Shown piece after piece: positions 1-8,185 of a stretch of 64,000 nucleotides of DNA (the first letter of the stretch is position 1; each line of letters starts with the position of its first letter). Both the position numbers and the translations under genes were made by a program. Source of the DNA: RH-chloro-G1 sp003670575 (GTDB lineage: Bacteria > Chloroflexota > Dehalococcoidia > UBA2979). The stretch is taken from contig CANMOP010000001.1 in the NCBI GenBank assembly GCA_947499615.1, positions 1 to 64,000 on the forward strand. The letters run 5' to 3'. Below the pieces are notes generated by a model, which saw nothing but the letters and a program-made list of their open reading frames with translations, made no database searches and was not told where the DNA came from.

Positions 1-759
1 CCGCCCCGGTCGGCGCCCCGCGGCGCGGGGCGCCGACCGGCCCCGGGCACACCGCGCCGAACGCCCCGCGCGTGGCTGCTCGGCGGCGCGGCGTTGCTCT
101 CTGCGGTACTTGTCATGCGATTCGTCGGCGGGTGGATGCCGGAACGCGTGGGGGCCTTGCCGCTGTTCGGCCGCTACCTCGCCACGTCCTCGACGCCGCA
201 GGGTGCCGGCGCCGCGGACCGGACGGTATATAGCCTAGAGACGCTCCGCTCCACCTATGGTGACCCGCCGGATGCGAACTACGGGCGGATGCGTATCCCC
301 TCGTTGCACGTGGACGCGCCGATCGGGCGGCGGGTGGTCGGCCGCGACGGGCAGCTCGACGATCCGACGGGCGCGAGCGACGTGGTGTGGTACGACTTCG
401 CGGCGATAGCAGGCCTGGGAGGGACGCCCGGTGGCGGCGGCAATGCGGTCTTTGCGGGTCACGTGGACCGCGCGGCCTTCCTCGCTTACGCCGGGGTGCA
501 GTACAGCGGGCCTGGCATCTTCTACAGCCTGGACCAACTGGGGAGCGGTGAGGTCATCGAGGTGGCAGTGAACGGCAAGACGACCCGCTACGCGGTGCAG
601 TGGGTCCGCGAGTTGAACGCCTCGTCCGCGGACTGGCGCGAGATCGTGAGCTCGAAGGTCGGAGGGGACGCGATCACGCTGATCACCTGCGGCGGCACGT
701 TCGACCGCGCGACCCACGAGTACAGCCATCGCACAGTGGTGCGCGCGCTGCGCGCCTGA
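1..759 (+). CDS. Sortase (class F-like), 5' end uncertain
   Basis: Cell-surface transpeptidase. Counting from the TTG at 94, the catalytic triad is visible as His123 in AGHVDRAAF, Cys199 in LITCGG and Arg213 in SHRTVV, which is the usual His/Cys/Arg sortase order. One N-terminal membrane segment starts near codon 25 of the open frame. The frame has no stop back to the window edge. TTG at 94 would cut that membrane segment, so the true start probably lies upstream or outside the window. The Cys context (TCGG) and compact size resemble class F enzymes of high-G+C Gram-positives. No LPxTG-type substrate gene is visible nearby. The TGA overlaps the ATG of the next gene, so the two are probably co-translated. 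Confidence 0.85.
   Translation, partial: PPRSAPRGAGRRPAPGTPRRTPRAWLLGGAALLSAVLVMRFVGGWMPERVGALPLFGRYLATSSTPQGAGAADRTVYSLETLRSTYGDPPDANYGRMRIPSLHVDAPIGRRVVGRDGQLDDPTGASDVVWYDFAAIAGLGGTPGGGGNAVFAGHVDRAAFLAYAGVQYSGPGIFYSLDQLGSGEVIEVAVNGKTTRYAVQWVRELNASSADWREIVSSKVGGDAITLITCGGTFDRATHEYSHRTVVRALRA
6..40. repeat. Perfect 16-bp inverted repeat
   Basis: Bases 6-21 and 25-40 are exact reverse complements separated by a 3-base loop, giving a very stable G+C-only hairpin apart from one A:T pair. No U-run follows it. It lies in the open frame that runs into the sortase gene, so it is either an N-terminal coding palindrome or the end of an upstream transcript. Confidence 0.6.
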
Positions 760-1901
760 TGACGCGCTTCACGCGTCCGGACATGACGCAGGTCGCACTG
801 CTCTGGTTCGTCGGCGCGGTGCTGCTGGTGACGTGCGTGCTGGTGCCCGCCATCGCTGGTTTCTCCGTCGCGCCGTCCACGACGCCTCCCCCCGCGACCT
901 CCAAGGGCCGAGTCGCCGAGGTGCTGGAACGCCGCGTCGAGACGTCACCACGCGGCGAGGTGCGCACCGAACGGCTGCGCGTCGATCTCGCCGGCTCAAC
1001 CGTGGAGGTGGCTCGCACGGTGCAACTCGGCGCCACGGGGCGCCTGGACCTCGAGGCGGGGGATCAGGTGCTCGTGTCGCGGCAGCCCGGCCCGGATGGC
1101 GACACGTATCTCATCGTCGATCGCGTGCGCGACATGCCGCTGATCGCGATCACCGTTGCGTTCGCCGCATTGGTATTGGTGATCGGCCGGGCGACGGGAG
1201 CGTGGTCATTGCTGGGGCTCGCGGCCAGTCTGCTGATCATCGCGCGCTTCATCGTACCGGGGATTCTGTCCGGACATAGCCCGCTCCTGATCGCGGAGGT
1301 CGGCGCAGTCTCGATCATGGTCACCACGCTCTACCTCTCGCACGGCGTCTCATGGAAGACGACGGCGGCGCTGGGCGGGACAACCGTTGCGCTGGCGTTG
1401 ACCGCACTGCTGGCGGTGCTGGTGATCACAGCTGCACGCATTACCGGCGTGGCGTCCGAGGACGCGGCGACGCTGCAGGTGCTCTCGTCCGGCCACATCG
1501 AGGCGGGCGGGCTGCTGTTGGGAGGGATCATCATCGGAACGCTGGGCGTGCTTGATGACGTGACGGTCGCGCAGTCTGCAGCGGTCTTCGAGTTGCGCGC
1601 CGCAGATCCGCGGTTCGGCCCGGCAGAGTTGTATCGACGCGCGATGAACGTCGGCCGCGACCACATCGCGTCCACGGTGAACACGCTCGTGCTGGCATAC
1701 GTCGGGGCTTCGCTGCCACTGGTGATGCTGCTCGCTATCCAGGGTGAGCCGCTCGCCATCCAACTGAACCGCGAGTTCGTCGCCGTCGAGGTAGTGCGCA
1801 CGTTGGTCGCGAGCATCGGACTGATCGCCGCAGTGCCCGTAACCACCGCGCTGGCCGCGTTCGCCGCCAGTCGCATGGATCCAACGCGAAGGAACCCGTA
1901 G
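759..1901 (+). CDS. YibE/F family membrane protein
   Basis: The protein has 380 residues. An N-terminal membrane helix (about residues 11-33) is followed by an extracytoplasmic domain of about 90 residues rich in beta-type sequence. Roughly seven further membrane helices fill the C-terminal two thirds. The signature GVLDDVTVAQSAAV matches the conserved Asp-Asp motif of the YibE/F family (PF07907). Members are uncharacterised integral membrane proteins. Start ATG 759 overlaps the sortase stop as TGATG, which favours this start over in-frame codons further upstream. The substrate or transport role is unknown. Confidence 0.85.
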   Translation: MTRFTRPDMTQVALLWFVGAVLLVTCVLVPAIAGFSVAPSTTPPPATSKGRVAEVLERRVETSPRGEVRTERLRVDLAGSTVEVARTVQLGATGRLDLEAGDQVLVSRQPGPDGDTYLIVDRVRDMPLIAITVAFAALVLVIGRATGAWSLLGLAASLLIIARFIVPGILSGHSPLLIAEVGAVSIMVTTLYLSHGVSWKTTAALGGTTVALALTALLAVLVITAARITGVASEDAATLQVLSSGHIEAGGLLLGGIIIGTLGVLDDVTVAQSAAVFELRAADPRFGPAELYRRAMNVGRDHIASTVNTLVLAYVGASLPLVMLLAIQGEPLAIQLNREFVAVEVVRTLVASIGLIAAVPVTTALAAFAASRMDPTRRNP

Positions 1902-1985
1902 TCGGACCAGCGCTCTGCAGTCAGACATACCGCTCACGCGCGTCGGTCGTACACTGGGTGTATCCACCGCCAAGGAGACTGGACT

Positions 1986-2927
1986 ATGCACCACCGGTTC
2001 GTGCGTTTTGTCGCGCCCGCCCTTCTCTGTGTCGCGATTGTGGGCTGCGGAACGAAAGACGATTGGTCGACGTCCGCGGTCGCACAGGGCGAGGACGGCG
2101 TGACCGCCGCGGTGGTCAACTCACAGCCCGCCACGGGGCCCACTCGCCTCGCGTTCGGGCTGTTCTCCAAGGAGGGCGGCCTCATCCAGGATGCCAAGGG
2201 TCGGGTTCGCCTCGTGCATTTCGAGGGGACGCGCGCCGTCGCCGCCGGTGAGTACGATCTGCGCGCGGTGACGCTGCGCGAGAACGCCACGCACCTTCAC
2301 CCCGATGGCCAGAAGCACCTGCACGACGACCCGGTGGCGACGATGTACATCGCGCAGGTCGATCTGACAAAGCCGGAAGAATGGGGCGCCGAACTGCTGG
2401 TGACCGCCGGTGGCAAGCAGTACACCCACCTGCGCACGCGATTCTTCGTGTTGGCGCAAAGCACCGTCCCCGCGATCGGTGGGGCGGCACCCAGGACGAA
2501 GCAACCGGTGCTGCGCGACGTCGCGGACATCCGCGAGATCGATTCGTCTGACCCGCCGCGCCCGGAACTGCACACGCTCACCGTCGCGGACGCCATCGAC
2601 GCCGGGAAGCCCTCGCTGATCGCGTTCGCGACGCCCGCCTTCTGTCAGACGCGATTCTGCGGGCCTGTGGTGGATGACGTGGTGGCACCATTGGCGAAGG
2701 AATACGCGGGCCACGCGAACTTCATCCATATCGAACCGTACAAATTGGCGGACGCGCGTGCGGGCAAGCTCACGCCGATCCCCCAACTGGACGAGTGGGG
2801 ACTGGCGAGCGAGCCGTACCTGTTCGTGCTGGACCGCGCCGGACGCGTGAGCGCCACGTTCGAGGGCATCGTGGAGCGCGAGGAGGCGGCGGCCGCACTT
2901 GATCGCGCGCTCGCCGCTGGGCGCTAA
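1986..2927 (+). CDS. Lipoprotein with C-terminal thioredoxin-like domain
   Basis: The 313-residue protein has a clear lipoprotein signal: a basic N-terminus, a hydrophobic stretch, then a lipobox ending VGCG near residue 20. Residues about 45-165 form an unassigned beta-rich domain. Residues about 195-313 look like a thioredoxin fold, with a Cys pair in FCQTRFCGPVVD (C-x4-C rather than the classical C-x2-C), a cis-Pro region SEPYLFVLD and a final helix. It is probably a membrane-anchored extracytoplasmic redox or assembly protein. A strong ribosome site (AAGGAGA) precedes ATG 1986. The reductase gene follows after 3 bases. Confidence 0.75.
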   Translation: MHHRFVRFVAPALLCVAIVGCGTKDDWSTSAVAQGEDGVTAAVVNSQPATGPTRLAFGLFSKEGGLIQDAKGRVRLVHFEGTRAVAAGEYDLRAVTLRENATHLHPDGQKHLHDDPVATMYIAQVDLTKPEEWGAELLVTAGGKQYTHLRTRFFVLAQSTVPAIGGAAPRTKQPVLRDVADIREIDSSDPPRPELHTLTVADAIDAGKPSLIAFATPAFCQTRFCGPVVDDVVAPLAKEYAGHANFIHIEPYKLADARAGKLTPIPQLDEWGLASEPYLFVLDRAGRVSATFEGIVEREEAAAALDRALAAGR

Positions 2928-2930
2928 CGG

Positions 2931-3680
2931 ATGACCGAGGTGCCGTCCCCCTCGACCCCCGACTACACCGCTCTGGAGTTTTCCGCTGCGCCCGCCGAGC
3001 GGCCGTACGTGATCAGCAACATGGTCAGCTCCGTCGATGGCAAGGCAACCATCGAGAGCACGGAGCGCGGGCTCGGCTCCGACACGGACCGACGGCTGAT
3101 GCGCGAGTTGCGCGTGCACGCGGACGTGGTGCTGACCGGCGCTGGCACCTTGCGCGCCAGCGGCACCTCATCGCGACTGGGCGACCCGGCGCTGGAGGCG
3201 TTACGCACCAGTCGAGGCAAGCGCGAACGACCGATCGCGGCGGTGCTCAGCGCCTCCGGCGAGCTCCCGCTCGACCGCGCGTTCTTCACAGCGCGTGACT
3301 TCGACGCGGTCGTGTACCTCTCCGACCACGCCCCGCGCGCAGCGTTCGAGGCGCTGCTTGGCACCGGCCGCCGCGTGGTGATGGTGCCGCACGACGACGC
3401 ACTGCCCACGATGCTGCGCCACATGCGCGAGGAGCTGGACTGCACGCTGCTGCTGCTGGAGGGTGGGCCGACACTGCTGGGACAGTTTGTCGCCGCGCGT
3501 TACCTCGACGAGTGTTTCGTCACGATCGGCCCGGTGATCGTCGGTGGCGACCGCCGCGTGCGCTCACCCGTCGAGACGGCCGACGCGCCGACTGTCGACG
3601 ATGTCACGCGCCTCGAGCTGCTCGCCGTCACGCCGAACGCGGCGACCAGCGAGTTGTACCTGCGCTACCGGGTCATCTAG
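2931..3680 (+). CDS. RibD C-terminal-domain reductase
   Basis: A 249-residue stand-alone protein of the RibD-C/dihydrofolate-reductase-like family (PF01872). NADPH-binding family motifs are visible: MVSSVDGKAT near the N-terminus, DVVLTGAGTLRASG after it, and LLLEGGPTLLGQFV in the second half. Family members reduce the ribosylamino-pyrimidine intermediate of riboflavin synthesis. Stand-alone copies may act on other pyrimidines or pterins, and no other rib genes are nearby, so the substrate is uncertain. The start lies 3 bases after the lipoprotein stop. Confidence 0.8.
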   Translation: MTEVPSPSTPDYTALEFSAAPAERPYVISNMVSSVDGKATIESTERGLGSDTDRRLMRELRVHADVVLTGAGTLRASGTSSRLGDPALEALRTSRGKRERPIAAVLSASGELPLDRAFFTARDFDAVVYLSDHAPRAAFEALLGTGRRVVMVPHDDALPTMLRHMREELDCTLLLLEGGPTLLGQFVAARYLDECFVTIGPVIVGGDRRVRSPVETADAPTVDDVTRLELLAVTPNAATSELYLRYRVI

Positions 3681-3687
3681 GAGCGGC

Positions 3688-3709
3688 AGCGCCCAGACCT
3701 CGCGGCGCT
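3688..3709. terminator. Hairpin between convergent genes
   Basis: AGCGCC (3688-3693) pairs with GGCGCT (3704-3709) across a 10-base loop, lying between the converging RibD-C gene and copA and touching the copA stop. No T-run is present on either side. Terminator function is inferred from position. Confidence 0.3.
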
Positions 3710-6107
3710 ACTCCCCCAGCTTCGCCCCACGCAGTCGCAGCGAGTTCGCCATCACCGAGACCGAGGAGAACGCCATCGCGGCGGCGCCGACGATCGGGTT
3801 GAGGAAGCCGCGGTCGCCGAAGATCGGGCGCAGCAGCGCGGGCACCTCGGCACCACCGAGCAGATTCGCGAACACGAAGTAGCCCGCCCCCGCCGCGATC
3901 GGGATCAGCAACACATTGTAGCCGAACGCCCACGCGAGGTTCTGATACATCGTGCGCATGGTGGCGCGGCTGAGCGCGATCGCAACCGCGACGCCAGCGA
4001 GATCCGGGCGCATCAGCGTGACCGGCGCGGCCTCCATCGCCACGTCGGTGCCGGTGCCGATCGCGATGCCAACATCGGCTGCGGCCAGCGCGGGCGCATC
4101 GTTCACGCCGTCGCCCACCATCGCCACCACGTGGCCGGCGGCCTGCAGCTCGCGGATCAGCGCGATCTTGCCCTCCGGGCGCATGTCAGCGATCACGCGA
4201 GTGATCCCGGCGAGCGCGGCCACCGCCTCGGCAGTCGCGCGCTGGTCACCGGTGAGCATCACCACCTCAACGCCGAGGCGCCGCATTCGTGCGACACCGG
4301 CGGCCGAGGTCTCGCGAATGCGGTCGGCAACCGCAATCATCCCGGCCGCAACGCCATCAACGGCGATCAAAAGCGGCGTCGCGCCGCGATGAGCCGCCTC
4401 GGCTGCGGGCACGTCCACCGCCAACGACGATATCTGCGCGTTGCCGAGCAGCACAGCGTTGCCGACGAGCACGCGATGCCCCTCGATCGTCGCATCGATG
4501 CCCTCACCGACGACGGCCTTGAACGTGTCGGGCCATACGAGGTTCAGCGCACGCCGCTCAGCCTCTCGCAACACCGCGGAGGCGAGCGGGTGCTCCGAGC
4601 CGCGCTCCGCGGACGCCACCAGCCAGACCAGCGTATCCGCGTCCACTGGCGAGTCGGGCAGCGTGATGACCTCGGTCACCTCCGGACGGCCCTCGGTGAT
4701 GGTGCCGGTCTTGTCGAGCACCACGGTGTCGATGCGCTGTGCGCGCTCCAGCGCCTCGGCGTCACGGATCAGCACGCCGTGCTTCGCGCCGAGGCCCGTG
4801 CCGACCATGATCGCCGTCGGGGTGGCGAGGCCCATCGCGCAGGGACACGCGATCACCAGCACGGTGACCGCACTCAGCACAGCGAGGGTCAGCGCGGGGT
4901 CCGGCCCAAGCAGCCACCAGGCAAGGAACGTCAGCGCCGCCACCGCAATCACCGCCGGCACAAACACCGCCGCGATCGCGTCCGCGAGCCGCTGAATCGG
5001 AGCCTTCGAGCCCTGCGCCTCCTGCACCAACTGGATGATGCGCGCCAGCGCCGAGTCGGCACCCACAGCAGTCGCGCGCACGCGCAACAGCCCGGTACTG
5101 TTCAGCGTCCCGCCGAAGACGCTGGCGCCAACGGCCTTCGCGACCGGGAGCGACTCGCCAGTCAGCATCGACTCGTCGACGGCCGAGGCACCCTCGGTGA
5201 CCACGCCATCCACGGGCAGCTGCTCGCTGGGCCGCACCAACACGATGTCACCCGCCTGCACGGCGGTGATCGGGATCTCGAACTCCTCGCCATCCTCGAT
5301 CACACGCGCGCGCTGCGGGCGCAACGCGATCAGCGCGCGCACGGCCTGCGAGGTCTCGCCTTTGGCACGCGCTTCCAACAACCGACCCAGCAGCACAAAC
5401 CCGATCACGGCGGTGGAAACGTCGTAGTAGACGGCGTCCTGCAGCCCCTTGATCTCCGCGAACACACCGGGCGCGAACGTGGCCACCACCGACAGTCCGT
5501 AGGCGGCCGTAGTGCCGATCACGATCAGCGTGTTCATGTCAGATGTACCGTGACGCGCGGCCTTCCAGGCGGTGACGTAGAATCGCCAACCCGCCCAAAG
5601 CTGCACCGGCGTCGCGATGGCAAAGAACAGTGGGTGCATCAGGGAGGCGTTCACGTAGAGGTGCAGGCCCGGGATCGAGTGCCACTGCATCGCGACCATG
5701 AGGAAGGCGGCCGCACCCAGCGCGACGATGGTGCGCAGCCGCAACGCATCAAGTTCCGCGCGGCGTTCCGCTTCGATGCGGTCAGGCGCGTCCTCGCCTT
5801 CGCCCTCGCCCGGCACCAGCAGCCGATAGCCGGCGCTGTCCACCGCGGCCCGCATCGCATCGATCGGGGGCGCGGACGGATCGGCGAAGCTCACCGTCAC
5901 TTCCTCGGTGGCCAGGTTGACCGCCGCGCGCTCAACGCCCGGCACTCCACTCAGCGCACGCTCCACGCGGCGGACACAGGACGCGCACGTCATCCCCTGC
6001 ACCGGCAGCCGTAGTGATGATGGTGCGCCGCCCGGGACGGCTGTCGATGTGGTCACGATGGACTCGTCATGGTGATATGCCTCGATCCCTTGCGAGCGCT
6101 GGCCCAC
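3708..6107 (-). CDS. copA: Copper-exporting P1B-type ATPase
   Basis: Cu(I)-translocating P-type ATPase of 799 residues from GTG 6107. A more likely start is GTG 6056, just before TTSTAVPGG, because the first residues are atypical. In order there is an N-terminal HMA domain with GMTCASC, membrane helices, the actuator loop TGES, the ion-site motif ACPCAMGLATP, the phosphorylation motif DKTGTITEG, the nucleotide-domain His-Pro motif SEHPLAS, and GDGVNDAPAL. The last helices carry YN and MAFSSVSV motifs typical of P1B-1 Cu(I) pumps. It is the third gene of a copper operon behind the HMA protein and CsoR. Its product should remove cytosolic Cu(I). Confidence 0.95.
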   Translation of the reverse strand: MGQRSQGIEAYHHDESIVTTSTAVPGGAPSSLRLPVQGMTCASCVRRVERALSGVPGVERAAVNLATEEVTVSFADPSAPPIDAMRAAVDSAGYRLLVPGEGEGEDAPDRIEAERRAELDALRLRTIVALGAAAFLMVAMQWHSIPGLHLYVNASLMHPLFFAIATPVQLWAGWRFYVTAWKAARHGTSDMNTLIVIGTTAAYGLSVVATFAPGVFAEIKGLQDAVYYDVSTAVIGFVLLGRLLEARAKGETSQAVRALIALRPQRARVIEDGEEFEIPITAVQAGDIVLVRPSEQLPVDGVVTEGASAVDESMLTGESLPVAKAVGASVFGGTLNSTGLLRVRATAVGADSALARIIQLVQEAQGSKAPIQRLADAIAAVFVPAVIAVAALTFLAWWLLGPDPALTLAVLSAVTVLVIACPCAMGLATPTAIMVGTGLGAKHGVLIRDAEALERAQRIDTVVLDKTGTITEGRPEVTEVITLPDSPVDADTLVWLVASAERGSEHPLASAVLREAERRALNLVWPDTFKAVVGEGIDATIEGHRVLVGNAVLLGNAQISSLAVDVPAAEAAHRGATPLLIAVDGVAAGMIAVADRIRETSAAGVARMRRLGVEVVMLTGDQRATAEAVAALAGITRVIADMRPEGKIALIRELQAAGHVVAMVGDGVNDAPALAAADVGIAIGTGTDVAMEAAPVTLMRPDLAGVAVAIALSRATMRTMYQNLAWAFGYNVLLIPIAAGAGYFVFANLLGGAEVPALLRPIFGDRGFLNPIVGAAAMAFSSVSVMANSLRLRGAKLGE

Positions 6108-6152
6108 ACAGCCAGCGCGCCCGCTCGACGTTCGCGGCCGTGCGCGCAGCGG

Positions 6153-6419
6153 TTAGCGGCGATTCAGCGTGTAGAGATCCAGCAGCTCGCCGATCACGCG
6201 CTCCGACTCACCGCCCTCAATACCCTCGACGACACAACTGTGCAGGTGCCCGTCCAGCATCTTGGCTTCGAGCTTCTCGATGGCTCGGCGGATCGCGAAC
6301 GTCTGCTTCAGGATGTCGACGCAGTACTGATCCTGCTCGACCATCTTGCGCACGCCAGCAAGATGCCCCTCCACGTACGCGAGGCGGCGAAGCACGTCCC
6401 GGCGACTGGTGTCGTCCAT
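6153..6419 (-). CDS. csoR: CsoR-type copper-sensing repressor
   Basis: A small all-helical repressor (88 residues) of the CsoR/RcnR family (DUF156). The Cu(I) ligand set is intact: Cys in DQYCVDIL, and His and Cys in the H-x3-C of GHLHSCV. This distinguishes a copper sensor from nickel or formaldehyde sensors of the family. ATG 6419 is preferred over the GTG directly before it because the AGGGGG ribosome site is then five bases away. It sits between the HMA protein and copA and should repress the operon from the operator near 6997-7015, releasing DNA when Cu(I) binds. Confidence 0.93.
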   Translation of the reverse strand: MDDTSRRDVLRRLAYVEGHLAGVRKMVEQDQYCVDILKQTFAIRRAIEKLEAKMLDGHLHSCVVEGIEGGESERVIGELLDLYTLNRR

Positions 6420-6428
6420 CACCGCCCC

Positions 6429-6971
6429 CTAGTGCGAAGGCTCCCGCGGCGTTGCCAGCGCACTCTCCAACTGCTGGCCCCACGGCATGGTGACGGTCTG
6501 CACATCGAAGAAGTAGTTGCTGGCTTCCAGGGCGGCGCGCAGGCGTTCTTCCGCGCGCGCACCAACCAACATCGTGCGACCGCAGCAGCAGGACTCCGGC
6601 GCCGGATCCGCCTTTGAGCGGTCAAACGCGAACCCAGCCACACAGCCGCATGGGCAGTCGTAGTTCAATTCCGCGCCGAAATCGGCAGGCGTCACGCGGT
6701 ACGCGGGATGCGTCCCGCTGAGTTCCAGCGTGAGCGCGGCAGCAGCGGGACGCGCAACGGATTCGGCATCCCCGAGCGGATAGCCCTCCGCGGCGAGCGC
6801 TTCGGCGAGTGCGTCGAGGATCGAGCCACGCTCGAGGTCGACGGAGAATCGCCGACCCTCAATGTCACCATCGACGAAACGCGCGCCGGGCTGCGCCTCA
6901 ACGGCCTTCTGAATGGTGGCGATGCAGTGCTCGCAGTGGATGGCAGGTGCGTAAAGCGTCAGTTGCGGCAT
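6429..6971 (-). CDS. HMA-domain protein with Cys-rich C-terminal module
   Basis: The 180-residue protein has two parts. Residues 1-65 are a heavy-metal-associated domain with the metal site IHCEHC. Residues about 85-180 form a second domain with two cysteine clusters, DCPCGC and ESCCCGR, which look like a further metal site. It is probably a copper chaperone or buffer delivering Cu(I) to CopA. ATG 6971 is chosen because AAGGAGG lies just upstream; the reading frame itself is open much further. It is the first gene of the copper operon, 9 bases ahead of csoR. I do not recognise the C-terminal module by name. Confidence 0.8.
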   Translation of the reverse strand: MPQLTLYAPAIHCEHCIATIQKAVEAQPGARFVDGDIEGRRFSVDLERGSILDALAEALAAEGYPLGDAESVARPAAAALTLELSGTHPAYRVTPADFGAELNYDCPCGCVAGFAFDRSKADPAPESCCCGRTMLVGARAEERLRAALEASNYFFDVQTVTMPWGQQLESALATPREPSH

Positions 6972-6996
6972 GGGCACGTCCCTCCTTGGCATCAGT

Positions 6997-7015
6997 ATAC
7001 CCACCCCGGGGGGGT
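6997..7015. promoter_or_regulatory. CsoR-like copper operator
   Basis: The sequence ATACCCACCCCGGGGGGGT is a G/C-tract pseudo-palindrome flanked by TA on one side, matching the general form of CsoR operators (TACCC...GGGTA). It lies 26 bases before the HMA gene start, in the operon's leader. The assignment rests on form and on the csoR gene two genes downstream. Confidence 0.6.
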
Positions 7016-7150
7016 CTGGTGCAGGTGCCGAAGGTCCCGAATCGTGCGTCGACGACCGGGGCAGGCCGCAGCGGATGCGGTGGAGTGAACGCGGCTCCCC
7101 GGGCGGCCGAGGTCGTCCCTCGGCGGCCCGGAGAGCCGCCGCGCCAGTTC

Positions 7151-7237
7151 TTACTTCTTCTTCGGCGCAGCCTTGGCGGGGGCCTTCGCGGCGGGCTTGG
7201 CTGCTGGCTTGGCTGCGGACTTCTTCGCTGCGGGCAC
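7151..7237 (-). CDS. Tiny Lys/Ala/Pro-rich histone-H1-like peptide
   Basis: A 28-residue frame from GTG 7237 to TAA encodes an almost pure Ala/Lys/Pro peptide of AAKPAAK-type repeats ending in three lysines. This is the composition of histone H1 tails and bacterial H1-like nucleoid proteins. A GGAAAGGGAA tract lies just before the GTG, and a perfect TATAAT lies about 50 bases upstream (7288-7293). An upstream in-frame TTG would lengthen it by 13 residues. It could be a nucleoid- or RNA-associated peptide. It may alternatively be a remnant of a longer protein. Function is not known. Confidence 0.5.
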   Translation of the reverse strand: MPAAKKSAAKPAAKPAAKAPAKAAPKKK

Positions 7238-7287
7238 GACGGTTCCCTTTCCTGGACGCTCGGCTGGTCGACTGGCCAACCCACGAA

Positions 7288-7293
7288 ATTATA
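7288..7293 (-). promoter_or_regulatory. TATAAT -10 box
   Basis: A consensus -10 hexamer read on the minus strand, standing out in otherwise G+C-rich sequence, placed correctly for the Lys/Ala-rich peptide gene. No convincing -35 hexamer is seen 17 bases upstream. Confidence 0.4.
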
Positions 7294-7458
7294 TGCACGC
7301 GTACGAGCAAGATCATCGCGGCCCGATGAGCATGGACACCCGCCTACACGCACCCATGACGCGATCCGCGATCCTCAGCGCCAACTCCGCGCCGCTCAAC
7401 GGCTGTGCGCCGACGAGGTGTCACTCCCGCCCCGCAGAGAGCCGCCTATACTCAAGGC

Positions 7459-8106
7459 ATGCTGATTCACGCGGTCGCGCACCCGGGCGGAGATGACCTG
7501 CAGCCGACGTTGATCGCGCTGCACGGCTACGGCGCGCACGCACAGGATCTACTCGGTCTCCAGCCGGCGTTGGCGGGCGGGAGACTGCTGATGCTGTGCC
7601 CCCAGGCGCCGCACAGCATTGAGATGGGGTACCCCGGCTACTCCTGGTCCGTGGCGCCACCAGGCGGCGGCGGTAACGCCGATGGGATCGCCGCCGCCGC
7701 CGAGGCAGTGCTGACGTTCATTGAGTCCGCCACCAGGCGCTATCCGATCGACCCCACACGCATCGCGTTGCTCGGCTTCAGCCAGGGCGGGATGGTCGCG
7801 ACGCGCATCGCGCTGCAGGCACCGGAGCGATTCGCCGGCCTCGCGCTGCTCAGCACGCGCACGGCGGAACGCTCCGTCGGCACGCTGACGCCCGCCACCG
7901 GCGCGGAACGACTGCCAGTGCTGGTGCAGCACGGCGAACGTGACCAGCAAATCGCTGTCGAGGAGGGTCGAGCAACGCTCGATCGGCTGCGCGCGTTGGG
8001 CCTCGACGCGACGTACCAGGAGTACCCGATGGGCCACGAGGTCAGCAGCCGGAGCGCCGCCGACCTCTCCACATGGCTTGCGCTGGTTCTCCGGTTGGAC
8101 GCGTAG
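7459..8106 (+). CDS. Phospholipase/carboxylesterase family alpha/beta hydrolase
   Basis: A 215-residue serine hydrolase of the PF02230 type. The oxyanion-side motif LHGYGAH lies near residue 24, the nucleophile elbow GFSQGG is near the middle, a catalytic Asp follows in QHGERDQQI, and the His sits in YPMGHEVS near the C-terminus. This is the complete triad at the usual spacing. ATG 7459 gives the family's normal N-terminus. The substrate is probably a short acyl ester or lysophospholipid. It is followed by ispH with 79 bases between. Confidence 0.88.
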   Translation: MLIHAVAHPGGDDLQPTLIALHGYGAHAQDLLGLQPALAGGRLLMLCPQAPHSIEMGYPGYSWSVAPPGGGGNADGIAAAAEAVLTFIESATRRYPIDPTRIALLGFSQGGMVATRIALQAPERFAGLALLSTRTAERSVGTLTPATGAERLPVLVQHGERDQQIAVEEGRATLDRLRALGLDATYQEYPMGHEVSSRSAADLSTWLALVLRLDA

Positions 8107-8185
8107 CGCCGTCGCGTCGATGCAGCGCGCGCTGCCCCGTACACTGGTGCCAGCGATTGGTACGCGAAGACCCACCGGAGAACGA

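Larger units (their letters stand above)
6972..7458. other. Intergenic region between divergent copper operon and esterase
   Basis: Apart from the CsoR-like operator, the tiny Lys/Ala-rich peptide gene and its -10 box, nothing recognisable as a gene is seen here. It should hold the promoters of both the copper operon (minus) and the esterase (plus). Confidence 0.5.

Noticed and set aside
4131..6014. 627-codon open frame on the + strand
   Set aside because: Entirely antisense to copA; composition is that of a mirror frame.
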